From: Cichorium intybus
Lineage: Eukaryota > Streptophyta > Magnoliopsida > Asterales > Asteraceae
Length of the DNA: 64,000 nucleotides
Direction of reading: 5' to 3'
NCBI GenBank assembly: GCA_023525715.1
Contig: CM042017.1
Span: 80,565,357-80,629,356, forward strand
The notes beneath the pieces are model-generated. The model was not told the DNA's origin and searched no databases. It saw only the letters and a list, made by a program, of their open reading frames with translations. The position numbers were made by a program, and so were the translations under genes. Numbering within the stretch: the first letter of the stretch is position 1; each line of letters opens with the position of its first letter. Shown piece after piece: positions 39,639 through 52,845 of this stretch.

Positions 39639-40469
39639 TTATCCAAGGTCTTTCATGGCAAAACACTTTCCAAGCCAAGACTTAACTTCTTGTAAGGTTG
39701 GAATGTCGTTTCCCATGAGTAGTATGTCATTGACATATAATACCAGAAAAGTTACTATACTCCTACTAGCCTTGATATACACACAGCACTCATTTTCACT
39801 CCTAAAGAAACCAAACTCTTTGACTTTCTCATGGAAGCAAAGATTCCAGCCACGAGATGCTTGTTTCAATCCATAGATGGATTTCTCAAGCTTGAACACT
39901 ATATTGAAAACTTTGCATCTACAAAACCCTTAGTCAACTTCCCATTAAGGAAGCAGTTTTGACATCCATCTATCAAATTTCATAATCATGAAAAGCAGCT
40001 ATGACAAGCATTATCCTAATAGATTTATATTGGCTACTAGTGAAAAGGTCTTACCATAGTCAACCCCTGGGGTTTGAGTGGATCCCTTCGCAACCAATCA
40101 AGCCTTCAAATTGTGCACCTTTCCGTCCATGTCAGTCTTCTTCTTGAAGATTCATTTGCCCCCAACTGTATTTCGACCTGGTACATTATTAACCAAATTC
40201 CAAACCTGGTTGTCGTACATGGACTTTATCTCGTTGTCCATTGCCTCTTTCCATTTAGCAGCCTCATGGCCTGCCACTGCTTCCTTGTAGCCAGCTGGCT
40301 CATCCAAATTTATCAGTGTCCTATCACTGACAAACATGCCACCATCTGTAGTAATATGGAATCCATAGAACTCATGTGGCATGCTAACTCTACCGGAACA
40401 CTTAAGAGGTAATGATTTGTTTATCAGTTCAATTAGGAACTTCTTCCTCTGGTTGAGTGCTAATATCAT
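39639..40469 (-). pseudogene. E7 reverse transcriptase, N-terminal and palm parts
   Basis: The N-terminal part (EPAGYKEAVAGHEAAKWKEA, MDNEIKSMYDNQVWNLVN) is at 40152-40469. The palm (EKSIYGLKQASRGWNLCFHE) follows at 39639-39899. There the catalytic YVDD reads YVND (LVLYVNDILLMG), removing a catalytic aspartate. Sequence between the two pieces (39900-40150) is still RT-like but shifted in frame and stopped. Inactive. Confidence 0.92.
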
Positions 40470-40727
40470 CTAAGGTTTCTTCATTGGTTGACTCTTGAAT
40501 TTCTTCAAGGTCAATGTTGCTCCCACTGTCCTCTTTGAATACTAGCTGTCTCTCTCGAAAGACTCCTCTTCACGCTATAAAGACCACATTCTCATTAGGT
40601 CTGTAGAACAAATATCCAAAGGACTACTTTGGGTAACCAATGAAAATACACTTCTCACTTCTAGCGGCTAGCTTGTCATGAGTCTCTCGTCTTACGAAAG
40701 CTTCACAACCCCAGACTTTGATATGTG

Positions 40728-41150
40728 TTAACAAGGGAACTTTCCCCATCCACATGTCGTGAGGTGTTTTAGTAACCTTCTTGTAGTGAGAAGATTGAGG
40801 ATGAGGGCGGATGTCTCTAAGGCATACCCGTAGAAGTGAATAGGAAGAGAAACTCGACTCATCATGGAATGAACCATGTCCAGCAAGGATCGATTACGCC
40901 TCTCAGCCACACCATTCAATTGTGGTGTCCTAGGAGGAGTCAATTGTGAAACTATTCCACATTCCTTTAGATAGTCTTGGAACTTGATACTAAGATACTC
41001 TTCACCTCTATCGGATGTAAGTATCTTTATCTTCTTGCCCAACTGATTCTCGACTTCATGTTTGAACTCTTTGAACTTTTCAAAGGCTTCTGACTTATGC
41101 TTGATTAAGTAGATATAGCCATATCTGTTGTAATCATTTGTAAAACTCAC
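40728..41150 (-). pseudogene. E7 integrase core fragment
   Basis: MSFTNDYNRYGYIYLIKHKS, then LGKKIKILTSDRGEEYLS, then TPPRTPQLNGVAERRNRSLL. These give the three acidic positions of the integrase core (D in TND, D in TSDRG, E in AERRN) at the usual spacing. The integrase zinc region upstream (41160-41540) is fragmented, and the C-terminal part at 40500-40727 is out of frame. Confidence 0.93.
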
Positions 41151-41597
41151 ATAGAATCAATTAGCATCCCTTGTGGATGATCTGAAGGGTCCACACACAT
41201 CCGTATGTATGAGATCCAACAAACCTTCACCTCTTTCACAAGATCCCGTGAAAGATGATTTTGTCATCTTTCCCAAAAGACAAGATTCGCATGCAACATC
41301 TGAACTAGGTCAAATGACTCCAGTATTCCATTCTTTTAGAGTTGGGTGATGCATTTCTTGTTAATGTGTCTAATATGACAGTGTGACAAGCATACTTTGC
41401 CTATACCATTAGACGAATCAATATAAAATTCACTATTACCTAAATTATCAACACACATCACAGTTTCATACACACTATTACAAGGTAAAGCTTCAAATAT
41501 AAAAAACACCATTCTTATAAGTTGAAATAGAACCATTCATATCATTAAATTAATATCTAAAAGCTTGTCTAAACAACGCATGAAATGAAATCATATT

Positions 41598-42060
41598 TCA
41601 TGTCAATTCTGATGAGTAGCAACAATTTATTAAATCTAAACGAACACCATCACTAAGCACTAGACAATAAACTCTAATCTTGGTAACAGGAGAAGATCGC
41701 CTATTTCCTATAATCAGGTTCATTCTTTCGTGCTCCGCCTCCTCACGTTCTGTTAGCCCGTGCAAATAAGAAAAGATGTGAAAACCACATCCTGTATCAA
41801 GGACCCAAGAACAAGAAGATGATGAGTTATCAAATGAAATAGTGTACATACCTGCAAATGATGACTTCACCTTGCTATCATTGATGGCTTACAGATACTT
41901 TATGAAGCTTCGTTTCCAATGCCTTTTTTCATTGTAGTAGAAGCAATCGGCCTCTTTGGGATTAGAGGTGTGAGGAATGTCAGAACTGGGCTTGGCCTTC
42001 GGGCCATTGCTAGATGACCCGACATGGGCCTTGCCCTTCCAGTTCTGTTTTGGAGGACCT
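41598..42060 (-). pseudogene. E7 zinc knuckle and protease
   Basis: The knuckle encoded near 41905-41955 reads DCFYYNEKRHWKRSF, in which two of the CCHC cysteines are Tyr and Phe, so zinc binding is probably lost. The protease follows (SCSWVLDTGCGFHIFSYL) and keeps its catalytic DTG. Copia elements usually carry both in one gag-pol frame; here a stop lies between them. Confidence 0.88.
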
Positions 42061-42384
42061 TTCATCTTCTCCCCTTTCCTTGTCCAATGGTCAGAACAGG
42101 AGCATTGGCAGGAATAGAGGCTGAACCCTTCCCCTTCATTACTGCTTCAGCAGTCTATAGTAGGTTGTGCAATTGAGCCAAGGTGGTCGCAGTGTTGTTC
42201 AAATGATAAGCTAGAATGAAATGATCATAACAACTTGGTAAGGAGTTTAGGACTATATCAGTAGCCAACTCCTCATCAAAGTGCACATTTAGCCTAACAA
42301 GGCATTCGATGTATCGTTGCATTCTTTACACGTGGCTATAAACATCTTCTCCCTCTTTCATCTTGCATGCCATGAGGAATTTGA

Positions 42385-42765
42385 CTACCTCGTACTTTTA
42401 TTGACGAGCTCGCTTGTGGAACTTTCCACAAGGTCCTTATTCATCTCATATGGCCAATAGTCCTCATAGAATCTATACAACTCAGGGATCATAGTGGCAA
42501 CCATGATGTAAGCCACTTTGGTTGTATCGTCGTAATGTTTCTTGTAGGAGGCGTATTCTTCAGGAGTGGCTTTTTCCTCATTGATTTCAATGAGTTCTTT
42601 CTCGAGGACATACTCCTTGCCCTCGAATCTAAGAGCCATTTTTATGTTTTGCATCCAGTCATTATAGTTGGTGCCATCTAGTGTCACCTTTGAGCAGATC
42701 AAAAGCAAAGAGAAGTTATGGTGGGAGGAGGACGGGGGAGCAGAAGCATCAGCAGAAGTAGACAT
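42385..42765 (-). pseudogene. E7 gag N-terminal part
   Basis: The methionine at 42765 opens a Ser/Ala-rich leader, then LDGTNYNDWMQNIKMALRFE, the hallmark of copia gag (UBN2-type), then YKKHYDDTTKVAYIMVATM. The frame breaks at 42385 where the next gag region (lymph-like repeat of CKMKEGED and DELPSDY motifs at 42130-42384) continues with stops and shifts. About 1150 bp of leader separates it from the primer binding site. Confidence 0.88.
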
Positions 42766-43918
42766 CTATAGAAGGAACGTAATTTTAGTTAGATAAGGTG
42801 ATCCTTAATATAGTAACCAAAAATAAAATATTAAGGCTAGGCTCCAACTATATAATTCACAACTTAGAAGAGGGATGTCGTAATCTAACTGTAAATTTTT
42901 TAATGGTAGGTAAATGACGATTTAGCAATTCCACCAGAAAAGAAAACGAAGTTAAGTGAAATTCTAGGTCTTTTGAGATTCATTGAAACTATTCAATGGA
43001 ATGTTTAATCTCAGATTATGCTCTTCTATTTGTGACTGGGATATTGATGATCACAAACAAGATGTGAATAACCATGCAAATGTGCTTGTTAACCTCCATG
43101 TCATTATCATCTCGATTGATGTGTTGGTAAACCACACACGCTCCATCAACAATGATAATTTATGAGATACCCATTACAACTATTTATAAGTCCCTATTAG
43201 TGTGCTGATAACCACACACGCTCCACTAACGACTTATAAAGTGTAATGTGTAATTTCTTGGGTTAGCATACTAATTCACATTTTTCATGAAGTAACTAGA
43301 TTTGAGATTTTAAATAAAAGGTTCTAGTACTTTTAATAACATTATACTTTTAATGAGATTTAATGTCCTATCAAATCCATATGGGTAACGACCCTCCACT
43401 AATCAAGGAAGCGGTGGGTGAGAGTGGACACCCATTCAACTGCCATTTTATAGGTTGTTTTCTTATACCCCCCACTTATAGATCAGCTTCGTGAATGAGG
43501 CATACTAGCGATTTGATTGACTAATTATTATACATATTAAATATGAACAATTAATAATATTTTATATAAGGTGTATTTTAAATGATTTAGTATTAATCGT
43601 TTAATTAATAATTAATTAAATAAATTAAAACTAATTAAATTAATCAAATAATTTAATCTTAATCCTAACCCACTAATTTTCAAAATTTAAGGTATAGAGT
43701 TATCTAATTTTAATTATTTCTTTTTAGGCAAGTAAAAAATAAATTACCAAAATTAGGAAAATACCTAAAACCCTAGCTAATTTTCGAAAACATGGGGAAG
43801 AGGCTAGGGTTTCGAAATCCCTAGCCCAAGTCGAAATTTATGGCCTTTAGGTATTATTTTCTATAAACCCTAATTGATCAAGTTCCACAATTACAACTAT
43901 TTAATAGAAAATAAATTA
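42766..43918 (-). other. E7 leader region
   Basis: Non-coding region between the primer binding site and gag. It includes a duplicated accacacacgctccaycaac motif (43131-43151 and 43212-43231). The short plus-strand frame at 42983-43165 is not supported. Confidence 0.6.
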
Positions 43919-43930
43919 GCTCTGATACCA
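43919..43930 (-). promoter_or_regulatory. E7 primer binding site
   Basis: TGGTATCAGAGC on the minus strand, one base after the LTR end CCTATCA. Matches the initiator Met tRNA complement. Confidence 0.88.
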
Positions 43931-43931
43931 C

Positions 43932-45755
43932 TGATAGGATTAGGCAAAACAAATAAACTTCAAACCTTTAAGTTTACATGTAACCTAAAGGATCTATGAT
44001 TTCACTATTGAATCTATAACTAAGAACATCAAATAAGAAACACTAAGAAATCCTAGGCATATTTTCGAAAAGCAAGAAAGGGTTTAGGATTACATACCTT
44101 ATTGTTTGACATCGCCTAGGTCGTCGTGCGGTCAAAAATAGTAAAAATACCTCACTCTCACTAGTACAGTGGTAGTCAGGGTCGATCTACAGGAGTTTCA
44201 TGGTCAAGACAAGACGATAGCTTACCAACTGTAGTGTCACGCTACAGCCAGAGGGACTAACTTCTACTTTCCCAAAAATAATCCAAAAACTCAATTCCAA
44301 ACCAAATCTGAAACAAAGCATAAACTAAATGGAACTTAAACAAAAACCTAACCTATATTGCTTACTGAAATCAGAAGTAATATTCAGAATCAGAAACAAT
44401 AAAGATCAATCCAAAAGCCTTCAAACATTCAAATACCAAAATACCGAAAAACATCAATAAACATGGAACAAAATGATTACTTACATAAACTTCAGATCCA
44501 GAACATTCAAAACAGTAACAACGAAAATTCAAAAGCTTAACATAATGCTAATGGCTGTCACAATCCAGCAACACCAAGCTACAAGCTTTAAACAACTAAA
44601 CTAAAACTAAAAGTAGAGTGAAAACATAAAAATACCACAATGGGTTGCTAAAGTCTTGAAACTTGAGTCAAAGTATCCGTAAGTCCACCTTAGGGTATGA
44701 TCTTCGCCTCCGGAATTGGACCTAAAAGCCTCTATTTATAGTTGTGGAAAATAAGAAGCCGCGTCGCGTAGAGTTGATAATCGCGGAGCGCGTAGTGCCT
44801 TATCCCAGTTTTTTCGCAGTTTGAATTCTTCCACCGCCTCATCTCTTTGACTTGGCGCGTCGTGCACATGTGCATTCCGCGGCGCATGTGTTCAGACGAC
44901 TGAAATTGACTTTATCTTTAAAACTTCTTCATTTTGTCCGCTTTAAACACCTGTTTATAATTTTTCTTTGCAAACAAGCACTGACACAAAAAGTTAGAAT
45001 ACCAATGCATATATGATATATTTTCACCAAGAATAGGGCTCAACAACAACTAAAATACTTGATATTACTAGGCGTTGTCATTGTTATTATAGTAAATAAA
45101 AAGATTCCTCTGTAGGTCTCTTTGGAAGCAAGCACCACAAATGTCGTGCCTCTAATGGTTCACACCCAAAAGTCCAAACAAAAAAGGTTAATAGAAAAGC
45201 CCGTTATAAAACCTTAGAAAATGATTATAGATTCTGCTTGAGAGAGAAGAGAAAAGCTCCAAAGTAATGTCTGCAGGAGTTGGCACAGAAAATGAGGTCC
45301 CAGGGGAGGGTTTTTATAGCCTCAAGGATGATTAAGGATAAACCTTAGAGATAAGCCTTATTTGAATTCAAACTGGATAAACCTTTTATCTTTAAATCGA
45401 AATCCATTAGCTGCCATATATAGTTGGCGATTTTACTAAGGATAAATCCTCATAAAATCGTCCAACATTATCCCTAACATTATCTATTGCTCAACTATTA
45501 AACAATTACAATTAAACACGTGCACTTTTAATTAATCCCAAATTAATTCAAATTAATTCCAATGAATTCTAATAATTCCAAACTAGTTTCTAATTAATTT
45601 ATCATCACATAAAAAATTAATAAACTAATTATTTCTCTCTCTCTCTATCAACCTTAATACCATTTGGACTACTGAGGGAAGCCCAAAAGGACTGTGCTAT
45701 TATCAATTCAAGTATATACCAAGTATAGTTATGGGCTTAGACACCTAATCCAACA
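43932..45755 (-). repeat. E7 right LTR (5' LTR), interrupted
   Basis: Starts TGATAGGATTAGG and ends AATCCAACA. Without the 974-bp solo LTR and one TTGTT it is about 845 bp, in line with the left LTR. Confidence 0.9.
44107..45080 (-). mobile_element. Family X solo LTR in the E7 right LTR
   Basis: Starts TGACATCGCCTAGG and ends CTAGGCGTTGTCA (minus orientation relative to the copy in E3). It is 974 bp and is flanked by TTGTT (44102-44106 and 45081-45085). The left LTR of E7 at about 37236-37252 has one TTGTT and no insert, a direct empty site. It carries the same GC-rich GCGTCGCG / GCGGAGCGCG block as the E3 copy. No coding frame. Confidence 0.93.
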
Positions 45756-47247
45756 GTTCAGTGGCTGCGACGCCGAAAGAAGTCGTTGACAGTGCTGGGG
45801 TCGAAGGTGAGGCGATCTAATCCGAATTCACTCGTGGAACAGATGTTTTTTTTTCGAATTCTATTGTATTGGTCAAGAACATATATGAATTCAGATTTGG
45901 GACAACAATGTGAAGCTAATTTCTAAACCTAAGTCAAGCTCTCTAGAATTACCAAATGGTTGATTACTAAATTTCAGAAATTTCACATGAACACTTGGTG
46001 TTGTTTAGAATTGTTCTTGCATGTAAGAAGCTTATGAAAGTCTATGAATATTGTTTAAACTAATGGATGCATATTTAGTTTTTGTGGTGGATTTATTTGA
46101 TGTAAAGGGGGATAATTTTCTATCATAGTCAAACCTTGATGCATGTTGGATTTTTAGAATTTGTGATCTTGTGTGAAGTAGTTTCTATGATGTATGTTGG
46201 AATTAAGAGGAGTTCTTGAAATATGCTATTCAATAAGTTGAAAACACCAAGATTTAAACTTCACATTAAAAACTCTTCAAGTTATAAGGGTTGATTCTAT
46301 GTTGTTACTCAAGAAATTGTTATGAGTACATAAATGATGCAAACATGAGTTATGTTTTATGCTGTGCGGTTGAAAAAGATGAATAGTGTTGTTGAATTTT
46401 TCTTATTTGGTCAAAATTGACCATAAATTCGGATTTTTGGCAAATATGTTGATTTCAAGTTATGTTGATTTGTCTTTGTGCATAAGAGTGCCTAAAATTA
46501 TGATTTTTGCAATATGTTTAATGGTATGAAAGCCATGGAGTACAACTATATACTATATTTTTAAAAAGGGTAAAAGGTTCTAATATTATGAAAATGTGCT
46601 TGTTATCCTACATTTGACAACAAAATGGATTGAATTATACTCGCATGGTATGTTCTTGGTAAACTTACGAGAAAAAGGGACGAAAGTTACTAATTGGAAT
46701 ATGGTCTCTTGAAGTTGTAATATATAAGAAACACAATGGAATTACAATTTATTGAACATACAAATGTGATTAAAAGTTATAATGGATTTTAGACGTTGGT
46801 ATGGGACAATTTTTGGTATTTAAGTACATCAAGACATCTTGATTACATTGTGATTAATTGATGAGTTTTGAATGATATTATGAGGTGTTAGGAACGTATT
46901 GGAATCAAATGAACAGAAAATGTCATATTTTATAACGGTTTATATTTTTAGAAACTTTATTGTTTTAGGTTTGTTAAAATGACATAAATGAGTAAAATAA
47001 AAGATGTTTTTTCATCTAAACAATTAAAGTGAATTTATAAAGACATACAAATTAAAGTGTTGTTCAAATAACCATGTAGAAGACCGGAAATGCCATTTTG
47101 TTCAAAAGTGGGACAAAAATGGCAAATTTGGCAAATTTGGGTATTAAGGAATGGTAAAGCATGACTAATTAATTGAATGGAATTGGATAACTTTTAGAAG
47201 AGATTCAACTATGATTAGATAAATATTATGTGTTTGGTTTCATATTA
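45756..47247. other. Gene-free AT-rich stretch
   Basis: No coding region, terminal repeat or RNA gene recognised. The first 100 bases are less AT-rich (CGACG, GTCGTTG motifs) and the rest resembles the T/A-rich body of a degraded LTR. Confidence 0.45.
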
Positions 47248-49734
47248 TGTAACACCCCAACTTTCAAAACAAAAGTTTGTAACCAGTATTACAAAGTTTA
47301 CATTACAAAAATGAGGTTTAACAAAAAATATTATATATTTCAAAACACTGTATGGGGGTAATACAACAAAGATACAGTACGAAAGTTTAAACATATCAAT
47401 AAAATATAGGTCCCACTAACTATATATTCTAGTTCCTCCAAAATCTTCTATGCTTTATCACCTAGGTACACAACATTTTCATAAAAACAAACTTATGTAA
47501 TACATAAAGTCATGTGAGTAATGTGGAGACAAGTAGCAAGTATAATAAGCAATTAGAAAACTAAATTCTTTCTTATTATTGCAAATTAATCACTACTTAT
47601 GAACATGTCTTTCTACTTTATAATTTCTATATGGGAAAAATCCTCATATTTATCCTCCCTTCCCAAAATGGAACTAACATCTATAAGGGCGTGCTAATTT
47701 CGTCTCTGTTTATAGAATAGAACTTATCTAGTCAGAAGGGCATGCCAATATATCTCCCTTCATGGAATAGAACAAATCTAACCATTAGGGCGTGCTAAGA
47801 TCACTACTTCACGAAGGGAGGTACCATCCTAGTAGTGTCTTATGGCCCCCTTCAAGCGGGTAAGGTCCTAGTCCGGAAAACTCTTTTCATTACTTTAAAT
47901 CTTTAATTCATAATTACACTACTTTCATCATTTATAAACATCAACTTTAAACACAATTCAAATATATGGTAATATCATAACTCTTATATAAGCTTATCTT
48001 TCAAACTATAACTTGGGAATCATTTGTAAATTTCATAATAACATAAATGATTATGTGCTATGTACCATGTAAAATATACACATACTTACCTTAGATCTTG
48101 AAAAGGAATATCTAAGGGTTCAACGCCTCTTTACCCTTTCCTTGTTTCTCTACCGCTTGATCCGCACCTATACAATTTGTTTGTGTTATGATATGAACCT
48201 ATCTTTTATGTTTCCATACTATCGTGAACATATACTATAGGCTAGGGAATTAAGCTACACAAATAGGGCAATACTGTGAGTGAATTGCATGAATTCAGGT
48301 CACACGGGTCATGTAAACCTTTAAAACCCTCGGGTTGCATTCAACCAGACCCTATACTGGTCGTGTAAGACTACACGGCTCGTGTAGGACCTTCAGACTT
48401 TCAGTTTGCATTCTAGGCTAAACCACACGGGTCATGTAGCATCACACGAGTCGTGTGATGCTACAGACCCAGTTTCTTGTTCCTGCACATCCTTTGATTC
48501 TTGATCTGTTTGGTTCCAGCTCAAATCTGAATCAAACAACAACTCAAACATACTATTAGAAACATGTATAAGCTTCCTATATAACCCTTACTCATTAATA
48601 AACATTAGAATCAAACCAATCTACATAAACCCAAATTCTAGGGTTCTTGATCTTTAAAACACAAATTCTTTAATTCTAACCACAACCAATGATTGGATTG
48701 TGTTCCTCTAAAGATTAGAACACGAATGATACTTTGGACCTACCCTTGGTAGTCCGGAGGCTTTTTGATACTTTGGGTTTCATCCTCGGTAGTTTGGAGG
48801 CTTTCCGATACGTTGGACCTTACCATATAGAGGAGTGTATAGCACGAGGGCACCCATATTGATGATTTGGTTTTTTGATTGGTTTCTTTTATGTTATAAA
48901 TGGATTCATATCTTTGTGTGTCACTACCTGATCTTTGATTCATACATGTTTTGTTAACAATGAAGAAATTGGTATGAGACTAATGTTTTATAACCTTGTT
49001 TGGTTCTAAAACTCTTGGATTGGTAATATGATTTCAAAAGAATTTTGTGGATAAATTTTGATTGTGGTTTCAAGTGTCGGTTTACATAATTTAAATGGAG
49101 AAATATGCTTTTAAAACTACTCGTTTAACTTAATACCTTACTGGGTCTAAAACCCATGTATCTCACGAGATATATTTGTCTTATGTATTATTGTTTTTAT
49201 GTTATGTATCTCAGGATCACGTTGGATATCATTGGACCAAAGGATTGTAGTGATTTAGAAGATATTTGAGGTTATGTAGATAGAAAAATATTGGTTGGAG
49301 AATACTTTCATCCCACAACGGTATAGTAACGATATGTATAAAGAGACATTTGGTTTATGGTATAGTATACCCTTGTAGTTGTTTTGTAGTGTTACCTATG
49401 TCCCAAGTTTGTTTAGGCTATTTTTGTTGAGTCGAGTCAGTATGGAATCCGAATAGCCCAAAGGTCATGCCGAATTTTCTATAGAAATATTGATTTATTA
49501 TGAGACATTAGCTTGTGATGTTTTATTGCTTTACTATGGTTGTATTGATATGAGTTTGTAACCCCTAAGTTTGTCAAATATTTTTAAAATTCATTTGTTT
49601 AGTTAGGACCAAAAGCTTTATGTTATGATTCAAAAATTTTATATTGCAAAGTTTTATTTAAGGACAAATTTCCACTTCACAATGTTTTATAAAATATTAT
49701 AGCAATTGAGGTATATAAGAGATGGAGTGTTACA
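47248..49734. repeat. Two gypsy-type LTR pieces in opposite orientation, fused
   Basis: The left end TGTAACACCCC opens a piece in the style of a minus-orientation LTR (like the left end of E1). The right end GGAGTGTTACA closes a piece in the style of a plus-orientation LTR end (like E2). The switch is around 48650-48750. No 5-bp target duplication is visible. Hairpins CTACAC-ggctc-GTGTAG (48371-48387) and ATCACAC-gagtc-GTGTGAT (48441-48459) occur in the left piece. No coding frame; 48740-48943 is not supported. Confidence 0.5.
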
Positions 49735-50311
49735 ATGCATATGCAAAAAACTGATGCATATCCTGAATTTTTTTAAATCTCCAAATCAGCCTTTATGATA
49801 TTTGGAAATGTTTTCTTTTGAAAAAAAAAACTTATATGCATATATGCATAGGCATTTGAATATACAAATGCATATTAATTTAAATATAAAATAACTTGAG
49901 TTTATTGAATTTTTTATTTAAAATCCTTAATCGCGTATATATAAAAATTGGATATAACTTTTTTTTGGAAAATATTGTGTAGACAAATGTCACACCCCAA
50001 ACCACGATGGCGGAATCGTCGGAGGGCAGAACGAATCATAGTATCACAACCATTGCATACATTGAAACATAAGTAGACAAAAAACCATCATACATTAAAA
50101 TTGGAAAGTTACATTATTCAACAATATGTTTTTAGACCAATTACAGTATGATATTAAAATAATAAAAAGAGACGTCTTTGCGTCCATCCAGAGGTTAGTC
50201 CTACCTGACTAATTGTTACATGAGAATACAAGTAATTTTCCAAGTGTTAACATTACTTTGGTGAGTTCATAAGATTTTTGTAGTGAGAAACATAATGATT
50301 CCTTTGTAAAA

Positions 50312-50494
50312 GCTCGTAGTGTAATAGTCAAAACGTTCGTAGTGTAATAGTAAAAATGTTCGTAATGTAATAGTGAAAAAGCTCGTAGTGTAATAGTGAA
50401 AACGTTCGTAATGTAATAGCGAAAATGTTCGTAGTGTAATAGTGAAAAGCTCGTAGCGTAAAAGTGAAAATGTTCGTAGTGTAATAGTGAAAAA
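50312..50494. repeat. 23-bp minisatellite, eight units
   Basis: Units follow G(c/t)TCGTA(g/a)TGTAATAGTGAAAA(c/t), one of them 22 bp. On the minus strand they spell a periodic HYEHF / YYTTN peptide, which explains the frames at 50209-50567. Confidence 0.9.
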
Positions 50495-50999
50495 CCATAC
50501 TCATCTGTATCTTGTTGAAATGTAGTTTTAAATTCCATAAATCTCGTATGTATAAATAAATCAGCACTTATATTTGTATCTTACCGAAATGTAGTTTTAA
50601 TTTCCATAAAACCCATATGTATAAGTAAAACCGTACTTATATTTTGTAAAGAGCAACATATAGTTTTATATTTACATAAAACCAATTGAAGATGGTTTTC
50701 CCCAAACTCAGGACGTTCGTTGTTGTTCATGTTAGTTATTATAACCTCGCTATGACCTAGTGAACCTGGCACGACGTTCTTCAAGCATCGCTAGTGATAA
50801 GATATTTGTCACCCTTGACCCGTCGGTCGTAGTTGTAGCTAACAACCATAGGTGGGAGTTGTCAATCCCATATAGATCTATATACAAGTATCCCGCTCAT
50901 AATGATTAAGGTTATAATCCAGGACTTAATGTGTACTTCCTTTAGTACTGTGAAGTAATATTTCACATAACTACCCAACGTAAGGTCATATCCTTGTTT

Positions 51000-51410
51000 G
51001 TAGTGTAGTGATAACCCTTTGTAATTGTAATTATCAAATTGTCCATGATAATATAGTGTATAAGTGTATTGAAAACCCTTTTTGTATTTGTAATTATCAA
51101 AATGTCCATGATAATTATAGTTTGTAAATGTACTGAAAACCCCTTTTGTATTTACAATTATCAAAAGGTCCATGATAATCATAGTGTGTAATATACTGAA
51201 AACCCTCTTTGCATTTGTAATTATCCAAATGTCCGTGATAATCATAGTGTGTAATAATTATATTTTTATATAATTATCTTCTAGTATGTCTGCCGGTTCT
51301 TGTCGTTCGTTCCATAAATTATACCCTTTATAATTTATATAATTATCTTTAGTATACCTGCCGTTTCTTGTCGTTCGTTCCATAAATTATACCCTTAATA
51401 ATTTATATAA
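51000..51410. repeat. LTR subrepeats of about 63 and 65 bp
   Basis: Four copies of a unit containing GTAATTATC(a)AAATGTCCATGATAAT at 51000-51255, then two copies of a unit containing TTCTTGTCGTTCGTTCCATA at 51275-51410. Confidence 0.85.
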
Positions 51411-51493
51411 ATGTTTTCCCATTATGTTGGTATATTTAGATCTAAAAGATGTTAATGAGTTGAAATGCATGATTTCTTACATCTAAAACACTA

Positions 51494-51960
<467 letters not shown>

Positions 51961-52522
51961 TAATTATTACTAAAAATATAGTCATTTTCGTTTTAAATAC
52001 AAACTTCTTTATAAAATGTCATTTCTAAAACTCGTTATGACGTTATAAGTCCAAATAATCGTTATTACGTCATAATAACATTCTTTTTACTAAATAATAG
52101 TTTTGACATAAAGATAATGGCATCATGTTTACTTAGACCATTTTAACAAGGTGTATTTCCACATCTTTTACCAAATGTTCATATGGAGTACCATATTCAT
52201 GACCATTTCACCAACAACATAAATGATGAAGTTTTGCTGGTGACAAAAATGTGTAAAAGCCTTGATAGTTATTTCCTTAACTAAATGTGTATTATAGTTT
52301 ACCATATTCCATTTTTCTGCCAACCACTTTATAATAAGATGACCAAACCATGTACACATAATATTTCAAGAACATAACATATAATCATATTATTTTCAAG
52401 AATATATCATATACTTTTCAAGACTTGTATTCTCCCCCTAAAACTTGGATAAAAGTGAAAATGAGGGGTATGAACTGACCTTGGGTGTTGGATCTAAAGA
52501 ACTTGGTGGAAGAAGTGAAGAT

Positions 52523-52845
52523 TCAAGCTTGGGAGCCCGGAGGACCCTTGGACAAAGCTATTATCCAATGGATTTCCGTGAGTGTTAGTGTGTAAAGGAG
52601 ATGAAAATGGTATTAGGAGTCTTAGAACCACTAGATGAGTAGTACTTACCAAGTTGATTTGCAAGACACTTGAAGATGATGAATGGTGAAGCTCGGAGAA
52701 CCTTTGGACAAAGCTATTATCCAATGGATTTTAGTGATTGTTAGTGTGTGTAAAAGAGATGAAAATGGTGTAATAGGTCTTAAAATCACTAGATGAACAC
52801 AACTTACCAAGTTATTTTGCAAAAACACTTGAAATGAATGATGGT
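52523..52845. repeat. Tandem duplication of about 160 bp in the E5 LTR
   Basis: 52523-52685 and 52686-52845 share cggaggacccttggacaaag-like starts and cacttgaa(g)atgatga-like ends with moderate divergence. Confidence 0.82.

Larger units (their letters stand above)
37113..45755 (-). mobile_element. E7: Ty1/copia element
   Basis: The two LTRs (about 37113-37945 and 43932-45755), the primer binding site, gag, protease, integrase, RT and RNase H are in copia order (integrase before RT) on the minus strand. The left LTR lacks about 40 bp at its outer end relative to the right one, so the target duplication cannot be confirmed. All domains are broken. The right LTR carries a family X solo LTR. Confidence 0.92.

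Noticed and set aside
50312..50494. CRISPR-like regular repeats
   Set aside because: The units are contiguous 23-bp repeats without unique spacers, inside a plant LTR.
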